Positions 43,814 through 52,792 of a stretch of DNA of 64,000 nucleotides are shown here, in pieces. Source of the stretch: Bacteroidota bacterium (lineage in GTDB: Bacteria > Bacteroidota > Bacteroidia > Chitinophagales > Chitinophagaceae); the NCBI GenBank assembly GCA_028875875.1, contig JAGWUV010000022.1:1-64000 (forward strand), given 5' to 3'. Made by a program: the position numbers and the translations under genes. Numbering within the stretch: the stretch's first letter is position 1; every line of letters begins with the position of its first letter. The notes beneath the pieces were generated by a model. It was not told the DNA's origin, ran no database searches, and saw only the letters and a list, made by a program, of their open reading frames with translations.

Positions 43814-45082
43814 ATGAGAAAATTACTACTCCTTACTTTACTGTTTGCGCAAACGGCCATTGCGCAAAAAACCATTCTGCACTGCGGCCACCTGGTAGAT
43901 GTAAAAGCCTTGAAAGTGGAAAATGAAATGTCGGTTATTATTGAAGGAAATAAAATAACCGGTATTGAGAAAGGGTATGTCGCTGCTTCGGCAAATGATA
44001 AAGTGATCGACCTGACATCGAAAACAGTAATGCCCGGTTTGATCGATTGCCATGTGCATATGGATCATCAAACCAGCTCCAACAGAATGAAGCCTTTTAC
44101 GGAAAATGATGCAGATATTGCTTTTGAAAGTTTACAATATGCTAAAATCACTTTGCTTTCCGGCTTTACAACAGTAAGAGATGTAGGCGGTCAGATCACT
44201 ATCTCGCTTCGCAATGCAATCAATAAGGGCCTGGTAGTAGGCCCCAGGATATTCACGGCAGGAAAGATATTATCCAGCACAGGCGGCCATGGCGATGCTA
44301 CCAATGGCCTTCGTAACGACCTCATGCATATTCCTGAATTAAATTCAGATGTGGTGAATGGTGTGGATGAATGCAGGAAAGCAGTCCGCCAGCGATATAA
44401 AGAAGGAGCAGACCTGATTAAAATAACAGCTACGGGTGGTGTACTGAGTTTGGAAAAAGATGGCAGTGGTGCACAGTTTTCGGAAGAAGAAATCAGAACC
44501 ATTGTTGAAACTGCTAAAGACTATGGTATGAAAGTGGCTGCACATGCACATGGAGCAGAAGGCATTAAACGTGCTGTTCGTGCCGGTGTTGCCTCTATTG
44601 AACACGGCACTTATGTTGATGATGAAGCCATTGAACTGATGAAGAAAATGGGTACTTACCACGTACCAACCATTATTGCAGGTAAATCTGTTGCCGACTC
44701 AGCAAGGAATAAGCCCGGATACTTTCCCGAGATCATTGCACAGAAAGCCATTGCAGTTGGGTCTGCCATTCAAAATGCATTTGCCAAAACGTATAAGGCC
44801 GGTGTAAAGATTGCCTTTGGAACAGATGCCGGTGTATATGCACATGGTAAAAACTGGTTAGAATTTGTGTATATGAATGAAGCCGGAATGCCGCCTCTGG
44901 AATGTATTAAAGCCGCTACGGTAAGTGCTGCCGATCTATTAGGCAATGATATGATCGGTAGTATTGAAAGAGGTAAGCTGGCCGATGTTGTTGCGGTTGA
45001 TGGAGATCCTGTAAAAGATATTAAAGCGATGGGCAACGTTTCGTTTGTGATGAAAGAAGGTGTAGTGTACAAAGGACTCTAA
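43814..45082 (+). CDS. Exported amidohydrolase (imidazolonepropionase-like)
   Basis: A 422-residue protein with a signal peptide (about 1-17, ending AIAQ). It is a TIM-barrel amidohydrolase: metal-site H-x-H in DCHVHMDH, the bridging Lys in LIKITATGGVLS, the His in AHAHG, the His in SIEHGTYVDDE and the Asp in FGTDAGVYAHG. This pattern fits prolidase/Xaa-Pro-like and imidazolonepropionase-like members. The frame is open to 43718, but that region is the previous terminator; the ATG at 43814 with its signal is chosen. The substrate is unknown. Confidence 0.88.
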   Translation: MRKLLLLTLLFAQTAIAQKTILHCGHLVDVKALKVENEMSVIIEGNKITGIEKGYVAASANDKVIDLTSKTVMPGLIDCHVHMDHQTSSNRMKPFTENDADIAFESLQYAKITLLSGFTTVRDVGGQITISLRNAINKGLVVGPRIFTAGKILSSTGGHGDATNGLRNDLMHIPELNSDVVNGVDECRKAVRQRYKEGADLIKITATGGVLSLEKDGSGAQFSEEEIRTIVETAKDYGMKVAAHAHGAEGIKRAVRAGVASIEHGTYVDDEAIELMKKMGTYHVPTIIAGKSVADSARNKPGYFPEIIAQKAIAVGSAIQNAFAKTYKAGVKIAFGTDAGVYAHGKNWLEFVYMNEAGMPPLECIKAATVSAADLLGNDMIGSIERGKLADVVAVDGDPVKDIKAMGNVSFVMKEGVVYKGL

Positions 45083-45102
45083 AAAGTGCATCTGAAATTA
45101 TA

Positions 45103-45138
45103 ACATAGCCACGCAATAGATGCGTGGCTATGTTTTTT
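45103..45138. terminator. Bidirectional terminator, amidohydrolase / 45137 gene
   Basis: ACATAGCCACGCA (45103-45115) and TGCGTGGCTATGT (45121-45133) form a perfect 13-bp stem with a 5-base loop. A T-run follows on the plus side. It lies between convergent genes and could serve both. Confidence 0.85.
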
Positions 45139-45421
45139 ACCATTTATCTTCATCTGGAATATCATTCCTGTTTTTCCTGAACTGCTCCCGTAGCAAAGCC
45201 TTTTGCTGTTGTCGTTGAATGATCAGGTCGGCGATCAGTTCACCGGCATTGGTATCTGCGTTATCATGAAGTGTTTGCTTAAGTACATTCTCATTGATAT
45301 CAATCCTGTATAGCAACTGAACCAATGCATGAAAGTCTTGCTCAATCAAATAATTCATTGCATCAGCCAGTTGGCTCCTGTTCATCTTTTCAAGGGATTC
45401 TATATCAAACCGGTCGCTCAT
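45137..45421 (-). CDS. Small conserved hypothetical protein
   Basis: A 94-residue, strongly charged, all-helical protein (FDIESLEKMNRSQLADAMNY at the start, QQQKALLREQFRKNRNDIP at the end). No signal, membrane segment or known motif is seen. It lies 38 bp downstream of the TIGR02757 gene on the same strand and ends at a terminator. The role is unknown. Confidence 0.65.
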   Translation of the reverse strand: MSDRFDIESLEKMNRSQLADAMNYLIEQDFHALVQLLYRIDINENVLKQTLHDNADTNAGELIADLIIQRQQQKALLREQFRKNRNDIPDEDKW

Positions 45422-45459
45422 ATGCTTTTTGTAAAGACCAGTAACAATACATCAACAGC

Positions 45460-46233
45460 TTAATATTTTTCCATTACGCCCAATCCAAATAAAGCAAAAT
45501 CGTATTTCACCGGATCTTCCGGATTCAAAGTTCGCAAGTAATCTGTTAACTCCAATGCGGCCAGCCAGTCTATTTGTTTTCTTGATAACAAATTCAATCT
45601 CCCTGCTACCCTGGCCACATGTACATCAACAGGGCAAACCAGCTGTGCAGGACTGATCTTCTTCCAAATGCCAAAATCAACCCCACATGTATCTTTCCGA
45701 ACCATCCATCGCAGAAACATATTCAACCGTTTACAGTTTGATTTTTTTTCAGGTGTGGCAATATGTTTTTTGGTACGCAGCGGCACCTCTTCCAATGAAA
45801 AAAAATAACGGTGAAACCCGATCAATGATGCTTCTATTGTTTCTTCTTTTTTACTAAAGCCTGTTGTGAAGGCCGATTCAAGGCTATCTGAAGCACTATA
45901 ATGTTGTTTGAGAAAACTGATAAAATACAAAAGATCGGTGGTATTAAAAGTACGGTGCTTAAACAGCAACATCCGCTTTAGATCAGTTTCTGCATGTTGC
46001 GTAATGAACTGATGCGGGGCCATGTCCATCAACTGCATCAATTCCTTTGATTTATTGATGATGATGGTTCTGTTGCCCCATGCAAAGATGGAAGCAAAGA
46101 AACCCGCTATTTCTATATCCTGCTTTTTAGTAAAAAGATGGGGAATAGAAACAGGATCATCTTTAATAAAATCCTCCCGATTATATTGAACAACTTTCTT
46201 ATCTAAAAATTCTTTTAAGGTATTTTTCTTCAT
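45460..46233 (-). CDS. TIGR02757 family protein
   Basis: A 257-residue helical protein. IPHLFTKKQDIEIAGFFASIFAWGNRTII and MFLRWMVRKDTCGVDFGIWK with PAQLVCPVDVHVARVAGRL match the TIGR02757 (DUF2400) family of Bacteroidota, which resembles helix-hairpin-helix DNA glycosylases in layout. Its function is unproven. It overlaps the end of the small membrane-protein gene upstream by four bases (ATGA), so it is coupled. Confidence 0.85.
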   Translation of the reverse strand: MKKNTLKEFLDKKVVQYNREDFIKDDPVSIPHLFTKKQDIEIAGFFASIFAWGNRTIIINKSKELMQLMDMAPHQFITQHAETDLKRMLLFKHRTFNTTDLLYFISFLKQHYSASDSLESAFTTGFSKKEETIEASLIGFHRYFFSLEEVPLRTKKHIATPEKKSNCKRLNMFLRWMVRKDTCGVDFGIWKKISPAQLVCPVDVHVARVAGRLNLLSRKQIDWLAALELTDYLRTLNPEDPVKYDFALFGLGVMEKY

Positions 46234-46472
46234 GCAGAGGGTTTCTTTTTAAGCAATGATCCAATGGCGATCAATACCCAAATAATATTCACTGCCATAG
46301 AAGGAAAAGCATGATGATAAAAAGTATTCACCACAAAAAACAATCCGCCCAGCAGATTACTCCAGATATACAAAGGAGAAGTAGCCAGTATCTTACCCCG
46401 CATGTTCAGGAAATACGAACCCACGATCAATACAGAAGCGATCCAGCCTATTATTTCAACAAATATTTCCAT
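46230..46472 (-). CDS. CBU_0592-like small membrane protein
   Basis: An 80-residue protein with three hydrophobic segments (IIGWIASVLIVGSYFLN, LYIWSNLLGGLFFVVNTFY, MAVNIIWVLIAIGSLL) and a basic end. WIASVLIVGSYF and NLLGGLFF match the CBU_0592 family of small integral membrane proteins, whose role is unknown. It starts three bases after the stop of the PLP enzyme gene and overlaps TIGR02757, so the three form one operon. Confidence 0.75.
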   Translation of the reverse strand: MEIFVEIIGWIASVLIVGSYFLNMRGKILATSPLYIWSNLLGGLFFVVNTFYHHAFPSMAVNIIWVLIAIGSLLKKKPSA

Positions 46473-46475
46473 AGC

Positions 46476-47615
46476 TTACCCTATTGCTTGTTCGAGGTCG
46501 GCCATCAGGTCGTCTGCATCTTCAATACCTACACTTAACCTGATCAGCGCATCACTTAAGCCATGTTTGATTCTTTCTTCACGGGGAATAGAAGCATGCG
46601 TCATTGATGCCGGGTGGTTTATTAGACTTTCCACTCCCCCCAAGCTTTCTGCAAGGGAAAACAATTTTGTTGATGATAATACTTTGGTAGCCGTGGCCAC
46701 GCTATCATCTTTCAATTCAAAACTCATCATCCCACCAAACCCCCGCATTTGTTGCCGGGCCACTGTATAGCCAGGATGATCTTCAAAACCGCACCAGTAT
46801 ACCTTTTTAACTTTGGGATGGTTTCGCAGGTAATGAGCGATCTTCTCACCATTCTCACAATGCCTTTGCATACGAACATGCAACGTTTTAATACCACGTA
46901 ATACCAGGAAACAATCCATAGGACCCGGAACAGCACCACAGCTTTTTTGAATGAAGTATAACTGGTCTTTAAGTGCCGAATCATTCATCATCAAACACCC
47001 CTGTATCACATCGCTATGTCCGCCTAAATATTTGGTAGCACTATGCATAACAATATCTGCTCCAAGATCTAAAGGGTTTTGCAAATAGGGAGAAGCAAAT
47101 GTATTATCCACGCACAACAATATACCTGCTGCTTTAGTAATAGCAGCCACCGCAGCGATATCGGTGATATTCATAAGCGGGTTAGTAGGTGTTTCAATCC
47201 ATACCAGTTTTGTTTTAGCTGTGATCAGCTGTTTTACATTGCTGACATTGGTTGTATCCGTGTATTTAAAAACAATACCAAAACGTTCATACACTTTTGT
47301 GAACAGCCTGTATGTTCCGCCATACATATCATTGGCAGCAATCACTTCATCTCCGGGTTGTAATAATTTCATCACACTGTCTGTTGCCGCAACACCGCTG
47401 CTAAATGCCAGTGCGTATTTTGCGTTCTCGATGGTGGCATATGCATCTTCGAGTGCTTTTCTTGTTGGATTTTGACTGCGGGCATATTCGTAGCCTTTAT
47501 TCACTCCCGGGGCTTCCTGCACATAAGTTGAAGTTTGATAAATGGGTGTCATGATAGCACCTGTAGAAGGATCGGGTTCTGCACCCGCATGTATAAACTT
47601 TGTAGCGATTTTCAT
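46476..47615 (-). CDS. Cys/Met-metabolism PLP enzyme (cystathionine synthase/lyase type)
   Basis: A 379-residue PLP enzyme of the trans-sulphuration family. The PLP Lys is K195 in SATKYLGGHSD. YEYARSQNPTRKALE and VDNTFASPYLQNPL are family blocks, and RLSVGIEDADDLMADLEQAI is the standard end. Gamma-synthase, gamma-lyase and methionine-gamma-lyase cannot be told apart safely here. The frame is open upstream to 47666, but MKIATKFIHAG at 47615 is the usual start. Confidence 0.9.
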   Translation of the reverse strand: MKIATKFIHAGAEPDPSTGAIMTPIYQTSTYVQEAPGVNKGYEYARSQNPTRKALEDAYATIENAKYALAFSSGVAATDSVMKLLQPGDEVIAANDMYGGTYRLFTKVYERFGIVFKYTDTTNVSNVKQLITAKTKLVWIETPTNPLMNITDIAAVAAITKAAGILLCVDNTFASPYLQNPLDLGADIVMHSATKYLGGHSDVIQGCLMMNDSALKDQLYFIQKSCGAVPGPMDCFLVLRGIKTLHVRMQRHCENGEKIAHYLRNHPKVKKVYWCGFEDHPGYTVARQQMRGFGGMMSFELKDDSVATATKVLSSTKLFSLAESLGGVESLINHPASMTHASIPREERIKHGLSDALIRLSVGIEDADDLMADLEQAIG

Positions 47616-47663
47616 ACAGTGTAATTTGAATAAAGATATAATGATAACAAACTTACGGATAAA

Positions 47664-47690
47664 CAAAAACCTCTGTAAAAGAGGTTTTTG
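47664..47690 (-). terminator. Intrinsic terminator of the DUF2911 gene
   Basis: CAAAAACCTC (47664-47673) and GAGGTTTTTG (47681-47690) form a perfect 10-bp stem. On the minus strand the stem ends in a T-run and lies 28 bp after the stop at 47719. Confidence 0.85.
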
Positions 47691-47718
47691 TCGAGATGAT
47701 TTATATGAGCAATAATAC

Positions 47719-48279
47719 TTACAGTGATATCGGCAATACAGCTTTAACGGTATCCCAAAGCATTACCATATTAGCGCCTGTTTTGGCATCTTCAAAATAA
47801 ATAGTAAAATTTTCAACGGAATCAGTGTTTACTTCCGTTTTAATATCAGTCCTCAATAGGTCTTTCTTCATATCATAAGAATAGTTACCCCAGCTATAAT
47901 TATCCTTACTTACAACGATCGTCCATTTATCCGCCTGGGGAATACAATACAAGGTATAGCGGCCTTTAGGAACCGGTTTACCTGCAATTTTCACGTTCTT
48001 GAAAAATTCGATCTCCGTAGCTTCATTAGCACCCAAACGCCACATTTCGCCATACTTAACAATACCATTAAAAATGGTACGGTTATTTTTTTGCGGCCTG
48101 CTGTAAATGATCCTTGCTACCGGCATATCTTTTACTTTACCATTCAATTTCAAAATAGGGTAATTGGCCGGCCAGTAGCTCATGTCCATAGGACTTTTAT
48201 CCAGGTCTGTAGGTTTTTGCTGGGCATTCAATTGTAATGCAACAACCATCATCAGGCAAATACTAATTATTTTTTTCAT
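47719..48279 (-). CDS. DUF2911 exported protein
   Basis: A 186-residue exported protein (signal about 1-19, ending LNAQQ). The DUF2911 body is easy to see: RIIYSRPQKNNRTIFNGIVK, YGEMWRLGANEATEIEFFKN, KPVPKGRYTLYCIPQADKW and YSWGNYSYD. These beta-rich proteins are common in Bacteroidota; the function is unknown. It is followed by a terminator and lies 30 bp downstream of the AcpH-like gene. Confidence 0.88.
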   Translation of the reverse strand: MKKIISICLMMVVALQLNAQQKPTDLDKSPMDMSYWPANYPILKLNGKVKDMPVARIIYSRPQKNNRTIFNGIVKYGEMWRLGANEATEIEFFKNVKIAGKPVPKGRYTLYCIPQADKWTIVVSKDNYSWGNYSYDMKKDLLRTDIKTEVNTDSVENFTIYFEDAKTGANMVMLWDTVKAVLPISL

Positions 48280-48309
48280 GGTAGTTTGGTTTTTGACAAA
48301 GATAAAATG

Positions 48310-48906
48310 CTATTCATCCATTAAACGTTGGAATTGATCAGCGGCAAAGATTTTAACATCTTCAATAAAGATAGCATAGCATGCCTGTAATGCATCATAA
48401 TTTTCTTCGAAAGCCTTAAATACAGCATCAGTTTCCACAAGATAAGCAGCACGGCGCATAACACCCCCTATACTCTTCTCTGTACCCCATTTCGTTTTAT
48501 AATTAAATAACCAATTCTGCGATTGCATGTATGGCAGCATATGCTGAAAACGTTCGGGTAGTAACCATTTATTTTCTTCCAGGGTATTGTATACTACGTT
48601 AGCAAACTGTTGTAATAAAGCATCGTTACTAAAAATACTAAGATCACTAGCCAGGAAATGATCGTAGATAACATCTACAAACGCACCAGCATAACGACCT
48701 ACTGCGGGCTTGATATATTGCTCCGCATTTTTTGTGGCAGCATGCGTATCGGTAAACGTATCAATAGCCCTGTGCAGGGTAATGCCCTTTTGAACATGCA
48801 ATGGATAATCTAATTTCTTTTTCCCTTTCACAAAATCACTAATCATATTCCCCACCAATACCGATGGATGATTAAAAGAAAGGTAAGCATGTGCCAGATA
48901 ATTCAT
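48310..48906 (-). CDS. Acyl carrier protein phosphodiesterase-like (AcpH/DUF479)
   Basis: A 198-residue helical protein of the HD-like AcpH family. The start MNYLAHAYLSF, GNMISDFVKGKK, HRAIDTFTDTH and DVIYDHFLA carry the conserved His and Asp residues expected for metal binding. E. coli AcpH removes phosphopantetheine from acyl carrier protein. Bacteroidota members are close in motif, but the activity is not tested here. Confidence 0.85.
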   Translation of the reverse strand: MNYLAHAYLSFNHPSVLVGNMISDFVKGKKKLDYPLHVQKGITLHRAIDTFTDTHAATKNAEQYIKPAVGRYAGAFVDVIYDHFLASDLSIFSNDALLQQFANVVYNTLEENKWLLPERFQHMLPYMQSQNWLFNYKTKWGTEKSIGGVMRRAAYLVETDAVFKAFEENYDALQACYAIFIEDVKIFAADQFQRLMDE

Positions 48907-49242
48907 TCCGTTTTTGTATTAAAGCCAAAGAAGCATGTTGATTTAACTGTTTAAGCGCCGCTCATCACAATGTAAATTACCATTTCTACCAATTAACCTC
49001 ACAATTACTTCTTTTAGATTTTTATTAATAATTTTTATCCAGCGCTTACTTGCATTGCATTTCAAAGTATTTATCCGAAGGAAAAAAATTAGCCGGAATA
49101 CCGCTCATCAAATCGGCTTTATATCAGCTGTAACTAATCACAATGTTCTTCGTTACGCTTATGTGACTGGATACTTTTGACATGTCAATTCAAAAAAACA
49201 ATCAAACAAACCAATGTTTTAAACTTTTAAAATTAATTCATC
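48907..49242. other. 336-bp intergenic region with promoter of the 49243 gene
   Basis: Divergent region between the AcpH-like gene and the small secreted protein. TACTTTTG at 49172-49179 matches TAnnTTTG and lies 64 bp before the ATG at 49243. The rest is A+T-rich and shows no gene or strong hairpin. Confidence 0.5.
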
Positions 49243-49695
49243 ATGAAAAAGTTAATAGCAGCTTTTGTATGTGTGGTAGCGATCTCAGCTAGTGCTTTTG
49301 CCAATCCTTTGGCTGAAAATGTAAACTACAAAACACTCAACAACTTCAAACAACAATTTACTGAAGCCGAAAATGTAAACTGGAAAATCAGCACTGATTT
49401 TGTAAAAGCATCCTTTATAATGGATGGCAAATCGTATGAGGCATTTTATAATACCGACGGCGACATGATTGGGTTGAGTAAGGTAATGGACTTTAATAAA
49501 TTGCCCAAGGCAGCATTGAAAACAATTGCTAAAAAATATCCTTATCCACCCTACAAACTGGAAGAGTGTGTGTCTTTCACAACCGGTGAAGGCGATACGA
49601 ACTACTATGTATCATTCGTTACACCCGGTGAAAAACTGGTATTACAGGTATCACCTTCCGGTGTTGTAAATGAATTTAAAAAGATCAAAAAATAG
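49243..49695 (+). CDS. Small secreted protein, PepSY/BLIP-like
   Basis: A 150-residue exported protein (signal about 1-20, ending AFAN). The mature part has two related alpha/beta units: FTEAENVNWKISTDFVKASF, and later KKYPYPPYKLEE with TNYYVSFVTPGEKLVLQV. This matches the small periplasmic PepSY-like or beta-lactamase-inhibitor-like proteins of Bacteroidota. The ligand is unknown. It has its own promoter and terminator. Confidence 0.75.
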   Translation: MKKLIAAFVCVVAISASAFANPLAENVNYKTLNNFKQQFTEAENVNWKISTDFVKASFIMDGKSYEAFYNTDGDMIGLSKVMDFNKLPKAALKTIAKKYPYPPYKLEECVSFTTGEGDTNYYVSFVTPGEKLVLQVSPSGVVNEFKKIKK

Positions 49696-49720
49696 TGTGT
49701 TTATTTTTCTGGTTAATGTG

Positions 49721-49748
49721 CCTGCTACTTTCGTAGCAGGTATTTTTT
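49721..49748 (+). terminator. Intrinsic terminator of the 49243 gene
   Basis: CCTGCTAC (49721-49728) and GTAGCAGG (49733-49740) with a tight loop, followed by TATTTTTT. It overlaps the end of the convergent deacetylase gene by two bases. Confidence 0.85.
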
Positions 49749-50517
49749 ATGCCAGGAAAGACTGAATGGTTACAAAGTCGCCGTACTGCTTTAACTCTGT
49801 AATGAGCTTATCAAGTTTATGTAATAAAGTTGAACCGGCATTTCTTACAACATAAGATGGTAATGAGAATTGACGGATATCTTCTACAAATTCCCAGGGA
49901 TGAAAGTACAAACACAAGTATCCATCTTTTTGTAAGGTTTGCAGGGCAAGGGCCTTAAAAACGCCATACGGTAAATTTTTAAAAGCCAGCCAGAACAGGG
50001 GAATACGGATCAAAGGCGATACAGATGCAGGTAACCTCATAACACCTTCTTCTTTATACGCACACCTGGGCAAATGCAGGTTATTATACCTTCCGGGCAA
50101 CCATGTTGGATTAATAGAAGAATCATAAAGATAGCCGGCCTTCTTCACTTCCTCCATCTCTACTTTCCTCATTCTTGGCATTCGCAACCCCGTTACCATT
50201 GTTCCTGAGATATCCTCTAACTTTAAACGGGACTCCAGCAAATGTTTATTCTCAAAAGAAGAATGATAATAAGTATGCGAAGCTATTTCGTGTTTACCGG
50301 CTAAAGTTCTTATTTGTTCAGGAAAATGGATCGCATATTGTGCCGTAGTAAATAAAGTGGTAGCTATGTTGTGTTTATTCAGTAAAGGGATTATGGCTTC
50401 TGTACCTTTATTACCGATAGATAACTGCGTTGCCAAATCAATTGCTTGACCATTCTCTAAAGGCAGATCAAATTCCTCTACATCAAAACTGAGTAATATT
50501 TTTTTTGAATTTGCCAT
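49747..50517 (-). CDS. Polysaccharide deacetylase family protein
   Basis: A 256-residue NodB-fold deacetylase. SFDVEEFD gives the metal-linked Asp (D12), and EIASHTYYHSS gives the H-x3-H zinc pair. GLRMPRMRKVE and LYFHPWEF complete the active site. No signal peptide is seen, so it likely works on a lipid-linked sugar inside the cell. It is the last of three genes (GT2, multi-helix glycosyltransferase, deacetylase) spaced 0-12 bp apart, an operon for modifying a surface glycan. Confidence 0.88.
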   Translation of the reverse strand: MANSKKILLSFDVEEFDLPLENGQAIDLATQLSIGNKGTEAIIPLLNKHNIATTLFTTAQYAIHFPEQIRTLAGKHEIASHTYYHSSFENKHLLESRLKLEDISGTMVTGLRMPRMRKVEMEEVKKAGYLYDSSINPTWLPGRYNNLHLPRCAYKEEGVMRLPASVSPLIRIPLFWLAFKNLPYGVFKALALQTLQKDGYLCLYFHPWEFVEDIRQFSLPSYVVRNAGSTLLHKLDKLITELKQYGDFVTIQSFLA

Positions 50518-51729
50518 TTATGCAGTTTGCATCTTCAGTTTATCTTTCTTCAACTGAAGGAATTGCTTTGTATACACCTGGTAAATTAATACACACCATA
50601 GAACTAATCCAGGTAAAGCTTTTAAGGAATAAGGCCTTACTACATGCTCCCTTAACCAAGGTGTAAAGATATCGGAATAAGAAAAGCTAGTTAAGAGTAA
50701 AGCAAAGATGAACAATGCATTATTTTTCTTCGTAGGTACCTGTAATACGTACCATAAACACATGGCAGGAAAGGCAATGATATAAGTGGGAGATTCTGCG
50801 CTTGTAGTAAAAATAACCGTCATAATAAGCACTGTACAAAGCAGGTATAATCTAAATCGCAGATCGGAAAAAAACCTGAACTGGAGATACTGGAGCGCAA
50901 ATAAAATAACAGCAGGAATAGTAATATATATATTTTTAAAATCGGGGATATTGAATACCCGCCTTATCATTCCCATTACACAGATATCCTGAAAATCGTT
51001 TGTATCAAAGGCATTTACATTTTTTGCTTCTTTATGTACCAATGCGTTGAACCAATCGTGATAACATTGCACAACAAAAGAAAGAGAAGATAACACAGCA
51101 GGTGCCACCAGTAGAACAGCAAACCATATGATGGCCCATTTTACGAAAGCTATTTTATCCTTGCTGAAAAAGAAAAATGCCAATCCTACAATGCCATATA
51201 ATTTTATAAAAGTGGCCAGCATGATAAAGAATAAACCCCATATATCTTTCCCTTTATTGATGAAGCTAAAAGAGAAGATAATACAGGCGGCTATCAAAGG
51301 ATTGCTTTGTAACCACGATGCTGCATTCATCATTTCATGAGAACACAGTAAGATTATAGCGGTTTGATATTTTTCTTTAATGGGCAAACTGCGAATGGCC
51401 AGGAACAACATAGCCGTATTGAACATTACCCATAATATCACCCCTAACCAATCGGGCAATAAAGCAAATGGGGCAATAATAAGACCAAACACAGGTCCGT
51501 AGAGGTTTACATCTTCATACAAATGCGGATATTCGAGATATAGGTTTACATGCTGTATGCTATGGATATACACATGTTTGAAGATGATATAATTATTAAG
51601 TTTATGATTTAAAATATCCTGCACTACGGCTATGAAAGCCAATCCAAACCAAAGCAGGGCTGCCAATTTTTTATTGTACAGGAACTTGCCTGAGGTAAAC
51701 CAATTCTTTGTGCTGGAGGTAAAGCTCAT
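50518..51729 (-). CDS. Multi-helix membrane glycosyltransferase (GT87/DUF2029-like)
   Basis: A 403-residue protein with about ten membrane helices (for example WFGLAFIAVVQDIL, WGLFFIMLATFIKLYGIVGLAFF and LLVAPAVLSSL). An early extracytoplasmic loop and the FIKLYG word fit polyprenyl-phosphate-sugar-dependent transferases of the GT-C type, DUF2029-like. It sits between a GT2 enzyme and a deacetylase and directly abuts the latter. It probably adds a sugar on the outer face of the inner membrane; the sugar is unknown. Confidence 0.75.
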   Translation of the reverse strand: MSFTSSTKNWFTSGKFLYNKKLAALLWFGLAFIAVVQDILNHKLNNYIIFKHVYIHSIQHVNLYLEYPHLYEDVNLYGPVFGLIIAPFALLPDWLGVILWVMFNTAMLFLAIRSLPIKEKYQTAIILLCSHEMMNAASWLQSNPLIAACIIFSFSFINKGKDIWGLFFIMLATFIKLYGIVGLAFFFFSKDKIAFVKWAIIWFAVLLVAPAVLSSLSFVVQCYHDWFNALVHKEAKNVNAFDTNDFQDICVMGMIRRVFNIPDFKNIYITIPAVILFALQYLQFRFFSDLRFRLYLLCTVLIMTVIFTTSAESPTYIIAFPAMCLWYVLQVPTKKNNALFIFALLLTSFSYSDIFTPWLREHVVRPYSLKALPGLVLWCVLIYQVYTKQFLQLKKDKLKMQTA

Positions 51730-51741
51730 AACAACAAATCG

Positions 51742-52671
51742 TTATCGAACATTTGATTCTTTAATGATATAATGCGGCCTCTGCTTGCTTTGCATGAAGA
51801 GTTTGCCTAAATAGAGTCCTATCAACCCGAGTATCATCAACTGTAACCCTCCAAAAAAAGCAATAGTAACAATGGTAGAAGTCCACCCCGAGATCGCTTT
51901 ACCATAATACAGGCTTATCAGTACATAAGGGATATACAATATGGATAGCAAAGAAAAGGTTAATCCCAGGTAAATTGCAATGGTCAATGGTTTTACGCTG
52001 AAAGAAGTGATTCCCTGTAAAGCAAGCCTTATCAGGGCTTTGGTGCTGTACTTGGTTTCTCCTACAGCTCTTGGCTTAGGTGTATATGGAATACCTTTTT
52101 GCTGAAAGCCGACCCATTTTACAAGTCCCCTGAAAAATGGCCTGTCTTCATGCAAATTATTCAACACATCCACCACTTTTCTATCGAGCAACCTATAATC
52201 CGCAATCCCATCTTCCAGTTCTACATCCGATAAATTATTAATTACCTTATAAAACATGGCGGAGGTTACCCGGTTAAACCCGGTTGCGTGCTGGTTCTTA
52301 TCTTCCCTGTAGGTGTATACCACATCATTACCCTGTTGCCATAATTCAAGCATTAAAGGGATCATTTCCGGCGGATGCTGCATATCGGCATCAATGGTAA
52401 TCACGGCATCCCCGCTTGCATATTGCAGGCCTGCGAGTAACGCATTGTCTTTCCCGAAGTTTCTTGAAAAAGAGAGATATATGATCCGATCATTTTTAGC
52501 AGCTTCTTTTTTAATTACAGCAAGACTATTATCACTACTTCCATCATTTACAAAAACTATTTCATACGAGTACGGAAGTGCAGAGAACACATTCGCAATC
52601 GCTTCGGTAATAACAGGAATATTACCTTCTTCCTCGTAAACAGGAATCAATATACTAATCTTGGGGATCAT
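51742..52671 (-). CDS. GT2 glycosyltransferase (DPM1/GtrB-like)
   Basis: A 309-residue enzyme. The GT-A domain begins ISILIPVYEEEGNIP, with EIVFVNDGSSDNSL and the metal site TIDADMQHPPEMIP. GIADYRLLDRKVVDVLN is typical of dolichol/undecaprenyl-phosphate sugar synthases. Two C-terminal helices (about 230-290) anchor it. It likely makes a polyprenyl-phosphate sugar for the membrane glycosyltransferase 12 bp downstream. Confidence 0.9.
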   Translation of the reverse strand: MIPKISILIPVYEEEGNIPVITEAIANVFSALPYSYEIVFVNDGSSDNSLAVIKKEAAKNDRIIYLSFSRNFGKDNALLAGLQYASGDAVITIDADMQHPPEMIPLMLELWQQGNDVVYTYREDKNQHATGFNRVTSAMFYKVINNLSDVELEDGIADYRLLDRKVVDVLNNLHEDRPFFRGLVKWVGFQQKGIPYTPKPRAVGETKYSTKALIRLALQGITSFSVKPLTIAIYLGLTFSLLSILYIPYVLISLYYGKAISGWTSTIVTIAFFGGLQLMILGLIGLYLGKLFMQSKQRPHYIIKESNVR

Positions 52672-52792
52672 ACAGGGCTTGCAAAATAAAACTTTAATTC
52701 TGTAACTATCAAAGCTTAATAGGATTTGAAAAATCAGCCTCCTGAAAAACCATCTAAAAAAACTACTTTTGCCGCCATTAAAATGATTTGAA